A DNA stretch of 64,000 nt from Gentiana macrophylla. Its lineage: Eukaryota > Streptophyta > Magnoliopsida > Gentianales > Gentianaceae. Below the pieces are notes generated by a model. The model had not been told where the DNA came from and did no database searches. It saw only the letters and a list, made by a program, of their open reading frames with translations. A program made the translations under genes and the position numbers. Below, in pieces: positions 33,455-44,559 of this stretch (positions are counted from its first letter, which is position 1; every line of letters begins with the position of its first letter). The stretch lies in contig CM047810.1 in NCBI GenBank assembly GCA_026214975.1, positions 40,878,113-40,942,112 on the forward strand, given 5' to 3'.

Positions 33455-33743
33455 TGTAAAGATGTGAACAAAATCTCTATGAGTGTAGCCTTACTTTTGT
33501 ATCAATGGCTACACCATCCAAAAACTTTTCAAGTACATTAGTTTGACAAAAAATTACAACATGTGTAGTATCAATTCTTGACTAGCTTGTTTGTGTTTAC
33601 ACTTTGTGTATTTGGCTATAAATATCCATCTTCACCATTGTTATTGTATCAACCAAGTGAGAAGCTTAAGAACAAAGCTTTCTAACACAAAGTGTGTCTT
33701 TGTGTGTGTTGAATCATTGAAACATTGTGTTGTGTTTTCTACA
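33455..33743 (+). mobile_element. 5' LTR of the plus-strand copia element
   Basis: 289 bp, TGTAAAGATG...TTTTCTACA, with GGCTATAAATATCC (33613-33626) as TATA box. A mutated iMet PBS (TTGGTTTCGGAGC, 33745-33757) follows. Confidence 0.9.
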
Positions 33744-33992
33744 ATTGGTTTCGGAGCTAGGTTGAGCATTACCCCCGACCGAGATTGTTTTTCCGGTGAA
33801 GTTTCTCAGAAAAGTTGCAGACAATTTTTTTTTGCAGGTTGCATTCCATTCAAGCTTGCTTCGTGTTTTCCGGCCTCCGGTTTTGTTCAAACTTGGAGGT
33901 TCTCTTCTTCAGATGTGAGTCGTTTAAGCTAGTAATAGCTTCAACGTTGTCGCTGCTCCTCTGTTCTTCCAAAAAAAAAAAATTCACTATTG

Positions 33993-34026
33993 AAATGGTG
34001 AAGTAGCTCTTTAAACTTCACCATTT
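33993..34026 (+). other. Perfect 12-bp stem-loop in the leader
   Basis: AAATGGTGAAGT (33993-34004) and ACTTCACCATTT (34015-34026) pair perfectly around a 10-nt loop, 237 bp before the gag ATG. A structured leader could serve packaging or dimerisation. That role is only inferred. Confidence 0.7.
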
Positions 34027-34262
34027 AAAAGTTGCAGTCTTCTTCCTGCATTCTTTTTCCACTTATGAGGAAGTTTTTCATCATTTCCAAAAACTATTTG
34101 TCTTGAATAACAGGGTGGAGCCGTGGTAGAGTAAAGAAAATGTGATAAATTGAAGTGAATAAGTGAAAAGGCAATTCGCCAATACTATTCACGTATTGAA
34201 GCATTGAAAGGTCCTATCTGACCAATATCAATTATTTGGCACACATTTCAATATTATTTTTT

Positions 34263-35210
34263 ATGGAGGGAGAAAGAATTATACAATTATGTCCCGTTTT
34301 TACCTTCGATGGTAAAAATAATTTTGATCAATGGGGCGGAAAAATGAGATATTTTTTCAAGGTCATTGGTATATGGGATGTCGTTGGAAACGGTTTGGAC
34401 ATTCCCGATGCCACTGAAAATTTGAATGTGGCATAGACAAAAGCGCTGGAGAAAAACAAAAGGAATGACCGTCTGGCTCGTCATTATCTCAATAATGCGG
34501 TCGAGTTAAGCGTTTATGATAAATTTATGAACATCAAGTCAGCAAAAGAGACGTGGAGAATCCTAGTCAACACCAACCGAGGTAACATTGAAGTTAAAAT
34601 GGTTCGTTTACAGGAATTGCGGATGCAGTTCGAGTTGGCTCAGATGAGAACAACTGAGTCAGTTGGTGATTTTATTGCAAAAGTACGAGATATCGCCAGC
34701 AAAATGGGCGCAAATGGCGAGAGTCTAACGGAGGCACAGGTAGTGCAAAAAATCCTCAGATCTTCGACGCAGAAATTTCACACGAAGAAAACGTAATTGA
34801 ATCGACCAGAAATCTTGATGAAATGACTATAGATCAATTAGAAGGTGAGTTATTATCCTATGAACTTTCTCTTGATCAACAATCTATTGCTATTGTTGAA
34901 GAAGCTTTACAGGCACAACTAAATGTGTCAAATCAAAAGGCAGATCATGTTGAATTCAGTCAACGTGGTCAAAATTTTCATGGTAAAGGCCGTGGTCGAG
35001 GAAGAGGCCGAGGCAGAGGTAATTTTAATTACCAAAGAAATAATATTGGTCATAATGATCAAAGTAATGATTTTTTGAAAAAAAGATAAATCGAAAATTC
35101 AGTGTTATAATTGTAAGAAGTTCGGGCATTATCAAAATCATTGTCGTTACAAGAATAATCAAGAAAATCATGCTAAGATTCCAGAAAATAATGACAATAG
35201 TCTGGAAACT
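34263..35210 (+). pseudogene. Copia gag (nucleocapsid) region
   Basis: Gag begins MEGERIIQLCPVFTFDGKNN at 34263, a start supported by the FDG..F..W entry typical of copia gag. A premature TAG lies at 34434, and the frame resumes through KSAKETWRILVNTNRGNIEV and ELRMQFELAQM. A frameshift lies near 34785. Next come TIDQLEGELLSYELSL and a Gly-Arg-rich basic stretch (GKGRGRGRGRGRG, about 34981-35020). A second frameshift at about 35085 leads into an intact zinc knuckle CYNCKKFGHYQNHC (about 35103-35144). Gag would form the particle and bind RNA, but this copy cannot make it in one piece. Confidence 0.85.
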
Positions 35211-35213
35211 TCA

Positions 35214-36680
35214 TTGTTAGCAAATTTTGGAACTGATGAGAACATGAAAAATGATTGGATTTTAGATTCAGGTTGTAGTAATCACATGTGTGGGAACAAA
35301 GAATTGGTCTCTGATTTGGATACTTCTGTACTATCAACTGTTAAATTTGGAGATAATACTGAGGTATCAGTTCTTGGAAAAGGGAGAATCGCTTACACTT
35401 TAAAAGATAGTTCTTCTAATGCTATTTCTGATGTATTCTATGTGCCTAGTTTACGTCATAATTTCTTGAGCATTGGACAGTTGTCACTGAAAGGCTATAA
35501 CATAGTCTTCAATCAAGGAACCTGCACAGTAAGTGATCCAAAGAAAGGACTCATTGCAAAGGTAAACATGAGTAATAGCCGTTTGTTTCCGCTGATAATT
35601 AATTGTGGCAGTTTACCTTGTTTTAGTTCTGTGAGTTTTGATGATACATGGTTATCTCATCTAAGATTTGGACATTTGAACTTTGCGAGTTTGAAGTTTC
35701 TTTCCAGGAATAAGTCAGTATTGGGATTGCCAGATATTGACTTTCCTCATAAAGTCTGTGAGTCATGTACTTTGGGGAAACATCACAGAGATCCGTTTCC
35801 ATAGAATAAGGCATGGAGAGCAAGTACACCATTGAAGCTGATTCATTCGGATTTGTGTTATGTTGAAGAACCTTCCAACGGAGGCAGTAAGTATTTTATA
35901 TCTTTCATTGATGACTTCAGTCGAAATGCATGGCTGTATTTTCTGAGAAATAAATCTGATGCCTGTGATATTTTAAATGTTTTAAAAAGTACATTGAAAA
36001 ACAGAGTGGATATGAGATTAAAACTTTGAGAACAGACAGAGGAACTGGGTATATTGTCTGTGATGCTTTTCTGGAAAATAATGGCATCAAACATCAGATG
36101 ACTGCCAGATATACTCCTCAACAGAATGGAGTGGCATAGAGGAAAAATAGAACGGTCATGGACATGGTAAGGTCTATGATGCATTCTAAGAAATTGCCTA
36201 AATATTTCTGGGCAGAGGCCGTTGCTTGTGCCTTTTATATCTTAAACATGTGTCCTACCAGAAGTGTTCCAGGTGGAAAAACACCATATGAGGTATAGAC
36301 GGGGAGAAAACCAAATATTGGACATTTGAAAGTGTTTGGTTGTATTGCTTATGCCCATGTTCCTGATGTTTTGAGGAAGAAATTGGATGATAAACCCGAA
36401 AAGTGTATTTTTATTGGATATTCTCATCAAACAAAAGGGTTTGGTTTGTTTAATCCGGTAATATGGAAAGTTGTAATCAACAGGGATGTTATATTTGAAA
36501 AACAGGAAGCTTGGGATTGGTCACCTAAGCAAGTTGAAAAACTAAGCAGTACTTCTATTCCAGTTGTTAGTTCTAGTATACAACAAACAGAACCACCAAG
36601 AGAGGAAATTGTACTGAATCTTCGTCTAGTCGTCCACAACGACAAAAACAGTTACCAGCTCGTTTGCATGATGTGATCCA
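35214..36680 (+). pseudogene. Copia protease, pre-integrase and integrase
   Basis: The protease has an intact WILDSGCSNHMCG active site (35256-35294). The 35214-35804 frame runs 196 residues through VFYVPSLRHNFLSIGQL to the HLRFGHLN...CESCTLGKH zinc-binding pre-integrase. After a stop (35802) the integrase has its first two acidic positions (LIHSDL, about 35838; RTDRGTG, about 36030). In the QQNGVA.RKNRTV segment the codon for the catalytic glutamate is TAG (36137-36139). The C-terminal part LKVFGCIAYAHVPDVLRKKL follows at 36326. Frameshifts near 36016 and 36650 also break the chain, so integration in cis would be impossible. Confidence 0.9.
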
Positions 36681-36689
36681 GTTAGCTTT

Positions 36690-38190
36690 GAAGAAGCTTC
36701 GAGAAATGATTGCTGGATACAAGCCATGAATGATGAGATTCATTTAATTGAGAAGAATGATACTTGGGAGCTGACAAACCTTCCACCAGGCAAGAAACCC
36801 ATTGGGGTGAAATGGGTGTACATAACAAAGTACAAAGCCAGTGGAGAGGTAGATTGATATTAAGCCAGACTTGTAGCAAAAGGATACAAGAAGAAGGCAG
36901 GTATTGATTATATTGAGGTGTTAGCTCCTGTTGCAAGACTTGATACAGTTCGTATGGCTATTTCACTTGCTGCACAAAGTTCGTGGAAAATTTATCAGTT
37001 GGATGTGAAATCTGCTTTTCTCAACGGTGTTTTTGAAGAAGAAGTTTATGTGGATCAACCTGCAGGATATATTTTTGAAGGACAAGAAAGTAAAGTTTAT
37101 CGCTTGAAAAAGGCGTTGTATGGACTCAAACAAGCCCTGAGAGCATAGTATACTCGTATTGACTCTTATTTTATTGATCATGGGTTTGAACGATTCCCCT
37201 ACGAGCATACCTTATATGTCGAATATTCTGATGGAGGTGATATCATTGTTGTGTGCTTATACGTTGATGATCTTATTTTTACTGGTAATAATGCACTGAT
37301 GATTTCAGAATTCATGGAGGCTATGACTAGTCATTTTGAAATGACAGATCTTGGTTTGATGTCTTACTTTCTTGGGTTGGAGATACATCAAATGGATAGT
37401 GGAATCTTCATTTCAAAGAAATATGCAGGTGATATTTTGAAGAAGTTTAAGATGGATTGTGCTAAACCTATCTTAACTCCGGTGGAAGAAAAACTAAAGT
37501 TGATAAAAGATGGCACCGGTGAAGTTGTTGATCCTACATATTTTCGAAGACTTGTTGGAAACTTGAGATACCTGACTTCGACTATGCCGGATATAACCTA
37601 TGGTGTTGGACTCCTAAGTGTTTTATGGAGTCTCCGCGTCAATCTCATTTACAAGAAGCTAAGAGGATATTGAGATATATCAGAGGTACACAGAGTCATG
37701 GAATATTTTACTCGTGTGCTAATGATATTTCTCTTGTTGGATTTTACACGGATAGTGATTGGGTCGGTGACACGGTTCAAAGAAAAAACACTTACGGTTA
37801 TGCATTTTTCTTGGGATCTGGCATTTTCTCATCGTCGTCGAAAAAACAACAGGTGATTGCTTTGTCAACAGCAGAAGCAGAATATATGGCAGCCACAAGC
37901 AGTGCTACTCAAGCAGTGTGGTCGAGGCGCATTCTTGATTTTTTGCATCATCAGCAATCTGAACCAACGAAGATTTATTATGATAACACATCAGCTATTG
38001 AACTATCAAAGAACCGAGTCTTTCATGGTTGTAGCAAGCACATTGATATTAAATATCATTATATAAGAGAGTTGGTTCGTGAACAATAGATTGTTATTGA
38101 TTATTGTCCAACTGAAGAATAAGTTGCAGATATCTTCACAAAATCATTGAAGATGGTGTCATTTTCTAAACTGGTTAAGATGCTTGGAAT
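36690..38190 (+). pseudogene. Copia reverse transcriptase and RNase H
   Basis: The reverse transcriptase begins in a broken frame (GVKWVYITKYKASGE, about 36806-36850) and is readable from LAPVARLDTVRMAISLAAQS. It runs through QLDVKSAFLNGVFEEEVYV and KALYGLKQALRA, then a TAG (37146). The catalytic CLYVDDLIFTG (37254-37286) is intact. After a frameshift near 37625, RNase H reads GFYTDSDWVGD, TAEAEYMAATSSATQAVW and KHIDIKYHYIRELV, with a TAG at 38087 before VADIFTKSLKM. The polypurine tract TCAAGGGAGGCAA precedes the 3' LTR. Confidence 0.9.
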
Positions 38191-38225
38191 GATGAAGTTT
38201 GAAGATTTTGGTTCAAGGGAGGCAA

Positions 38226-38515
38226 TGTAGAGATGTGAACAAAATCTCTATGAGCGTAGTCTTACTTCTGTATCAATGGTTGTACCATCCAAAGACTTTT
38301 CAAGTATATAAGTTTGAGAAAAGATTACAACATGTGTAGTATCAATTCTTGACTAGCTTGTTTGTATTTACACATTGTGTATTTGGCTATAAATAGCCAT
38401 CTTCACCATTGTTATTGTATCAACCAAGTGATAAGTTTAAGAACAAAGCTTTTTAATACAAAGTGTACGTCTTTGTGTGTGTTAAATCATTGAAACATTG
38501 TGTTGTGTTTCTACA
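38226..38515 (+). mobile_element. 3' LTR of the plus-strand copia element
   Basis: 290 bp, TGTAGAGATG...GTTTCTACA, about 92-93% identical to the 5' LTR by eye, and followed by the TTTAA duplication. Confidence 0.92.
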
Positions 38516-38520
38516 TTTAA

Positions 38521-38920
38521 TCATGTATAAGCTTATTGAGTAGATACGTCCCTTCAAAATTGAGTACTTACAAGTCATGTTCAATTATAATTCCGCATTT
38601 TCAACTTTGATCTTGGAACTGTTTTAGATTGTGCATGACTTTATAAAAAGGGTATAATTTGGTTTTACAATTATTCAACCCCTTCTAACTGTGATTTACC
38701 AGAAAAAGATTCACAACACAAATGTATAGTATATGAAACTCACTTACTACATATTATACGTTTATTATACAAACAAATTTAAATACATCAGACGGATTCA
38801 ACGCCTTACTTGATACAAATATTTTTTACCAGCTCAAAAGAGGAGTAAGAAGAGAAACAGAAAAATAAAACGAGTCTAAAAAAACACAATATTAGAGAAT
38901 GGTACAATATAAACTAAGAT
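38521..38920. other. 3' flank of the host gene
   Basis: AT-rich DNA downstream (minus sense) of the host gene stop at 38921. A polyadenylation site would be expected here, but no exact AATAAA position is claimed. No other gene was seen. Confidence 0.5.
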
Positions 38921-39886
38921 CTATTTGGAGAGATTAAGGGCACTATTCTTGTATTCTATGATCCCTTTGTACAAAATTTGCCAGTTAAGGGGCAAGTTGT
39001 CCAACTTCTCTTCCGACGACCTGACACGTCTTCCACCTGTGGGCGGCCTTGGTGGCCGATGCAGCTTCCTCACTGCAGCTTTGCCATCGGCCGGTTGGAC
39101 CACCCTAGCATTGCTAGTTTTAGTTTTCTTTTTTGCTTGACTTTTTGTTGACCCTACCATTCATAGAATATATGTAGCATGTTCACAAGGCTGTGATTAA
39201 TTTGTATTTATTCTCACACGCATTAGATATAATTTGTAATCATTATAATATACTTGAATTCGATAAATGAGATATAGAGTCAATGCTTACATAATCTTCA
39301 TATTTAGCATTGACTTTTGTGCTACAACCATTACAAATATGTTATAGCAAAAACTATATATTGTATCCATAAACGAATGTGTATGATGAAATAGAGTATA
39401 AATTTAAATATATGATCATAATTCATTAATATATATGATCATAAGTATCCTGTTTACATATATTTGTAAAAACAAATTATATCTACCGAATTTATCCATA
39501 ATCTGTAAAAACAAAAAGTCTTATCCGTTTAATTTTAGATGGAAATTATGTAAACTAGATAAATATGCATTTGAATCATTATTGGATAAAATAATAATAA
39601 TTCATAAAAAAATGTAAATTCATGTAGAGTCGTGGGGATAAAATAGTAATTCAAAAAAAGTGTAAAATCATGCATGTTACCTACAACCAAACATGAAAAA
39701 ATAATAATAAATAAATAAAACATCCAACATGATCGAGGCTGGGGTTCCCTGGGGATTACCTATTTCGACTTGCATTTGGTTGAAGAAATCAGAAAGAAGG
39801 CGCTTATGGAGCTGCAGGGCAAGGAAAACAACGCTTCCTGATACCGCAAAAACGGCCATGAATCCTGCTCCGTTGGAACTATCCAT
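38921..39886 (-). CDS. Host gene, two exons: small plant-specific protein with one membrane segment
   Basis: Exon 1 is 39760-39886 (ATG at 39886, 42 codons plus one base), ending ATAG|GTAATC. The intron 39154-39759 (606 bp, AT-rich) ends GGTAG. Exon 2 is 38921-39153. The joined frame is 119 residues with no internal stop. Residues about 8-26 (GFMAVFAVSGSVVFLALQL) form a hydrophobic segment after MDSSNGA, and HKRLLSDF follows. Exon 2 is basic (KSQAKKKTKTSNARVVQP), then RPPRPPTGGRRVRSSEEK and a C-terminal LPLNWQILYKGIIEYK block. This layout (MDSS-type start, membrane helix, HKRL, basic linker, NR.ILYKGI-like end) resembles a family of small uncharacterised plant proteins I know only from memory. 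Function unknown. The frame-preserving GT-AG intron and conserved ends support a real gene. Expression is not shown. Confidence 0.75.
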
Positions 39887-39919
39887 TTGATATGCTTGCA
39901 GTTTTCCTTTCTTCTTGGT

Positions 39920-39921
<2 letters not shown>

Positions 39922-39951
<30 letters not shown>
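39922..39951. repeat. (AT)15 microsatellite just upstream of the host start codon
   Basis: An AT run lies 36-65 bp upstream of the ATG at 39886, so probably in the 5' UTR or core promoter of the host gene. Length variation here could affect expression. Confidence 0.95.
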
Positions 39952-39954
<3 letters not shown>

Positions 39955-40119
39955 CGATGATCAATTGATATGAAAGATTATTGGAAGAGAAATGAAACGA
40001 AAAATGAAATATGGAGCCATTACAATTTACAAGGGAATAAAAAGACAATGATATGTGAGAAATTATTATCTAAAGAAAATGGGAGGGAAACGTGGGGAGA
40101 AACAAGTTGAATAAAATGG

Positions 40120-40338
40120 GGAAAGGAATATGTATTACAGAAGGGAGAAAGAGAAAGAGGTGGGTGAGTTTTGCGTGGAAGAAACAGGTTACAACAACCA
40201 TCCTTAAGTTCAAGGTTGATGACCAATGGCATCAAATGACTCTTTTTTGACCTCATAAAATCTTGTACTCTAACTCTTTTTCCCCCTCTTTCTCCCATTC
40301 CATGTTCAAACACATCACAAATCCATGTTCAACAAATC

Positions 40339-40406
<68 letters not shown>

Positions 40407-40470
40407 CCATTGACCAAGAGCAAATCAGAATCCAAAAGATTAGAGGTCACAAGACTAAGGTATTATGACC
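40120..40470. repeat. Duplicated upstream segment, copy A
   Basis: It shares GGTGAGTTTTGCGTGGAA, GTTGATGACCAATGGCAT and CCTCATAAAATCTTG with the second copy, which lies at about 41150-41319 and continues at 46924-47240 after a copia insertion. Similarity is about 80-85% by eye with indels. Copy A lies 230-580 bp upstream of the host ATG. Confidence 0.75.
40343..40400. repeat. (AT)n microsatellite
   Basis: A 58-bp uninterrupted AT run inside copy A of the duplicated segment. Copy B lacks it at the matching place. Confidence 0.97.
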
Positions 40471-40674
40471 GTCCATGTCCCGGATACAGTGTTATTATTC
40501 GAAAAAAATGTCCGGCACGCATATAATTAGAATTTTCTCAAATTATATATGTAAGTCTTACGTAAGAAAAATCGAATAACAAGGCGGAAAACAAAACGAA
40601 AGATTCGGACAACTAGAACGACTAACACAACGATCGAAAGCAACACATGTTGCATCTAATACATCTCCAAAATA

Positions 40675-40940
40675 CTCCCTCCGACCCAATTTGTTTGGTA
40701 CTTATTCCATTTGATTTATGGTTGTCTCAAAATAAGTCTCATAACTCTAATTAGACTCAAATTTTTTGCTTTAATTGCCTAAATTGCCCCTATGTACATA
40801 TAAAATGAAAATGATGCTACACATAAAAAAGGTTAAAAAGGTAAATAGCCATGTTTTAAATGACCAGACAACCTATTAAATGATGTCTCCTTAAATATTT
40901 TGAGTTTCAAAATGTCCTAAACAAATTGGGATGGTGGAAG
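40675..40940. mobile_element. Stowaway-like MITE (Tc1/mariner)
   Basis: A 266-bp element begins CTCCCTCCGACCCAATTTG and ends CAAATTGGGATGGTGGAAG, inverted repeats flanked by TA on both sides. CTCCCTCCG plus a TA duplication is the hallmark of plant Stowaway elements. It lies about 0.8-1.05 kb upstream of the host start codon. Confidence 0.93.
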
Positions 40941-41149
40941 TACTTTATTATAACTGTCAAATACAATTAACCATTACATCTTGATATCCACAAAATCAAA
41001 CCACTAGTCTTCCAACATTAAAAAGATTAGAGAGTCTATACCCAATTACAACAGAATAAACAATAACAGGCTTATGCTGCATCATCCTAGGGTTACTTCT
41101 CACTGCCTCGAAAAACAACCTACAGATACATCACCTTTTCGTGGTGGGG

Positions 41150-41319
41150 AACAATAAAGAAAGAGGTAAATATACATGTACTTAATAAAGGGTGAGTTTT
41201 GCGTGGAAAAAACTCGTTGCAACGGGAAATACTTGTGTGGAGAGTGTATTTGAGGTGAAGTGACGGATGAAACAATCAGAACCAGACAGTTTAAATACAT
41301 AATAAAACTGTGAAGTTTA
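41150..41319. repeat. Duplicated upstream segment, copy B (first part)
   Basis: It contains GGTGAGTTTTGCGTGGAA like copy A, then is interrupted at 41320 by the copia element. The rest of copy B resumes at 46924. Confidence 0.65.
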
Positions 41320-41730
41320 TGTAAATCAAACAATAGATTCAGAGTACCTTAATAGAGGAAGAAATCATCAAGATCGTTTCCTACATCCATTGTTATTCGA
41401 CTTCTGCTCCATTGTTGTAGCCGCCTTGATGAGGATTCCGATATCTCTCTCCTTGCCTACAACCATTATGTGTTGGTTTCTTTCATATGTTTTATGATGG
41501 AATAAAACATTGCTTTTATAGGCGGAGAGGGCCGAAATCCGAGTGATCTAGGTTTTAGCTTTAATCTCGGCCGTCCATCAAAGCCGAGTTTTAATCGGAT
41601 TAAAACTCCTTTTAAATAACCAATAAATAATAAATAGCATATTTCTAGGAAAACAAATTTCCTATAAGACCTTTATTACGGAAAGAAATTGATCGGGCTC
41701 AATAAAAGCCACGACATAATTATTCTTACA
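41320..41730 (-). mobile_element. 3' LTR of the minus-strand copia element
   Basis: 411 bp, on minus TGTAAGAATA...GATTTACA. The polypurine tract AAGTGGGAGAA (minus, 41731-41741) precedes it. It belongs to the same family as the solo LTR at 18846-19889. Confidence 0.93.
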
Positions 41731-42141
41731 TTCTCCCACTTGGTCGATAGGAACATTTCATCAGTGTTTTCCTTTTAAAGGAACATAAGTCGCGCGTTAT
41801 ATGCTAAACGATTTCTTTAATTGGTTAGCGTAAGTGTCATCATTAATCTAGCTGTCAATGGGAGTCATAGCGGTTACACATCATTCTGCAATATGCTCCC
41901 TTCTATGTACCACAACATTGACAACCGTCTTAACTAGACCATAAGCGGAGATTACATAAACGGTCCCATTATGTCTTTGCAAGAGACAATTTCTGTTTTA
42001 ATATATCCATTCGTAAGGTGTACATAATGGAAAACAGAAAATACTAATGACGTAGAAGATTAACATTAGGAGCTCAACAAATGTAAAACGTAAATGCAAA
42101 ATAAACGGCAGAACACGATAATTAGGAGCTATCCTCAAGAC

Positions 42142-43440
42142 CTATGCTTTCAGTGTCTCTCTGTTATGTCTTGGTGGTAGTCCTTTCGTAAATATGTCTG
42201 CATCCATAAGATTTGTCAATATATGTTCAATGACAAACAAATTTCTTCTAACATCTTGCTTCAGTAATAGATATTTAAGGTCCATGTGTTTTGGTCCCTT
42301 AGATATCATGTCATGCTTAAAGGATCCATGTCCCCTAGACTGCAGCCTCATAACATGCCACATACTCTTCTATCATGGTGGATGAGTAAGTCAACTATGA
42401 CTTCTAGCTTTTCCGTGATACGGCACCTCCGTTTGGAAGATACACGTAGCCAAGAGCACAAAGTCTGGTGTCAGTTTATCCTCCAAAATCCGAGTCTGAA
42501 TAACCAGTCACCTGTGGGTGTCCTGATTTTCAATATGTGAGCATGTAATTCATGTTCCTTTAAGTATCTCAGTACTTTCTTAGCAGCTTTCCAATGAGAC
42601 ATTCTTGGATTGCTTTGAAATGTACCTATCATGCCAGCAACATGACTAATGTCAGGTCTTGTACAAACCTGTACATACTGTAAACTCTTTACAAGAGAAG
42701 CATAAGGATGTTTTTTTTTCATTTCTTTACGTTCCAACTCATTCTGCGGAATAATATTAGAACAATAATGGAAGAACATGTCATCATGCCAAATATAAAA
42801 CTTCATCAATATAGGCTTTTGAGACAATCCTAAATATTAAGTGCCCTATCACGGAATATTTCTATCCCTAACACATAGAAAGCCCCGCATAAGTCTTTCA
42901 TTTCAAAGTTCTTGAAGAGATCGGCCTGGGTTTCATGTAATACACCAAGATCACTGCTGGCCAATGATAGATCACCAATATTCAGAATCAAAAATATGAA
43001 CACGCTCCCACTGATCTTGAGGTATATGCAAGGGTCGATTGTGTTCTCATTGAAACCGAAAACAATAATGGTTTCATGAAACTTTAAGTACCATTGCCTC
43101 AAAGCTTGTTTCAGTCCATATATTGATTTCTTAAGCTTGTAGACCATGTCTTCATGACCGTCAACAATGAAATCTTTAGGCTGACGCATATAGAGTTTTT
43201 CTTTCAAGTCTACATCCAGAAAGACTGTTTTCACATCCACCTGTTGTAACTCGAGATTATAATGAGCTACTAGTTCCATGATAATTCTAAAGGAGTCTAT
43301 CCTGGACACAAGAGAAATGTCTCTTTATAATCAATGCCTTCTTTCTGATTGAAACCTTTGGCAACAAGTCGGCTTTATATCATTCAATATTACCATTACA
43401 GTCGTGCTTAGTCTAGAAGACCCATTTAAAGCCACCTGGT
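42142..43440 (-). pseudogene. Copia reverse transcriptase and RNase H, mutated catalytic box
   Basis: From 43440 downward: IERYKARLVAKGFNQ-like start region, then the 159-residue open frame 43309-42830 with LELQQVDVKTVFLDVDLKEK, VYKLKKSIYGLKQALRQWYL and DPCIYLKISGSVFIFLILNI. The expected YVDD catalytic box reads NIGD (residues 110-113), losing one of the two catalytic aspartates. EMKDLCGAFYVLGIEIFRDR follows. RNase H pieces (ASLVKSLQYVQVCTRPDISH, 42471-42827; KHMDLKYLLLKQDVRRNLFV and ADIFTKGLPP, 42142-42363) lie in other frames. The copy is non-functional for its own reverse transcription. Confidence 0.88.
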
Positions 43441-44544
43441 TTGTGTCCTGAAGGTAATTGAACGACTTCCCATACTTGATTTTCATCCATAGATTTCAAT
43501 TCATCTTTCATGGCATCGATCCACTTACTAGAATTAACTTCCTTAATGGCTTGTGAAAACGAAACCGGATCTTTACTTGTCCCTTGTTCATATTCTACTT
43601 GATAAAGCATGTAATCATCAGGAATAGCATACCTCTTTTGTATTTGAGATCTTCTTAATACTGGTTCCATTGGTGCTTCATTACTATTTTCATTGGTGAT
43701 GATCTCATAATGGAGTTGTTGATCATTTATTGGATTTTCTTCATTGTTCAACGGTTCAACAATGGAGAGATTCCCAATACTTTTCGAAATAGGGTTAAAT
43801 GGGATGGGTACCCTTATTTCCTTTATGATCACATCACGAATTTTATAACTCCCACTGATTTCGCCATTCTTGTAGAATATAGCATTACCGGTTTCAACAA
43901 TTCTCGTAATATGGTTAGGACAATAAAACCTATATCCTTTGGATTTTTCTGGGTAACCTTGAAGTAAACACTAACTGTTCTAAATCCAATTTCTTTACTT
44001 GTGGATTGTAAATTCTAGCCTCAGCTGGACATCCCCATATTTGGAGATGCTTCAAATTAGGTTTCCACCCTTTCCACAGTTCAAAAAGTGTCTTTGGAAC
44101 TGCCTTACCGGGAATCCTATTTGAAATGTAAACAACTGTGCGTAAGGCATCCATCCACAATGATATAGGCATCAACATGACTCATCATTGATCTAACCAT
44201 TTCCATATACGTATGATTCTGCCTTTCTGCTACACCATTCCGCCACGGAGATCCAGGCGTTGTGTATTGAGCAATAATTCCAGCTTTTGGAGAATTTATG
44301 CAAAGGGTCCAGGATGTTGTCATGTTTCATCATACCTTCCATAAAATTTACCACCTCTATCCAACCTTATGATTTTCACCTTTCTATCTTGTTGTCTCTC
44401 GACATCAGTTATGAACATTTGTAAAGTGTCCACAGATTGAGATTTGTCATGCAACAGGTATAGATAACAATAAAGTGAATAATCATCGATAAGGGTGATA
44501 AAATACTTTTCTCCTCCAAAAGGTGAGATCATCAAAAGGTCCAC
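43413..44544 (-). pseudogene. Copia integrase and linker
   Basis: From 44544 downward: FGGEKYFITLIDDYSLYCYL, KVKIIRLDRGGKFYGRYDET (usual SDRGGEF with S to L and E to K changes, second catalytic Asp kept), then a frame change to GSPWRNGVAERQNHTYMEMV with the catalytic Glu kept. AVPKTLFELWKGWKPNLKHL and IWGCPAEARIYNPQVKKLDL (43930-44178) follow. The linker 43832-43413 ends DAMKDELKSMDENQVWEVVQ, the entry to reverse transcriptase. At least three frameshifts are present. Confidence 0.85.
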
Positions 44545-44559
44545 AAATATCTATATCTA

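Larger units (their letters stand above)
33455..38515 (+). mobile_element. Full-length Ty1/copia element with perfect TSD
   Basis: A 5,061-bp element has two direct LTRs (33455-33743 and 38226-38515), a PBS-like site, gag-pol in copia order (protease, integrase, reverse transcriptase, RNase H) and a perfect 5-bp duplication TTTAA (33450-33454, 38516-38520). Roughly 20 differences separate the two ~290-bp LTRs, so the insertion is moderately old. Its polyprotein has several stops and frameshifts. Confidence 0.95.
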
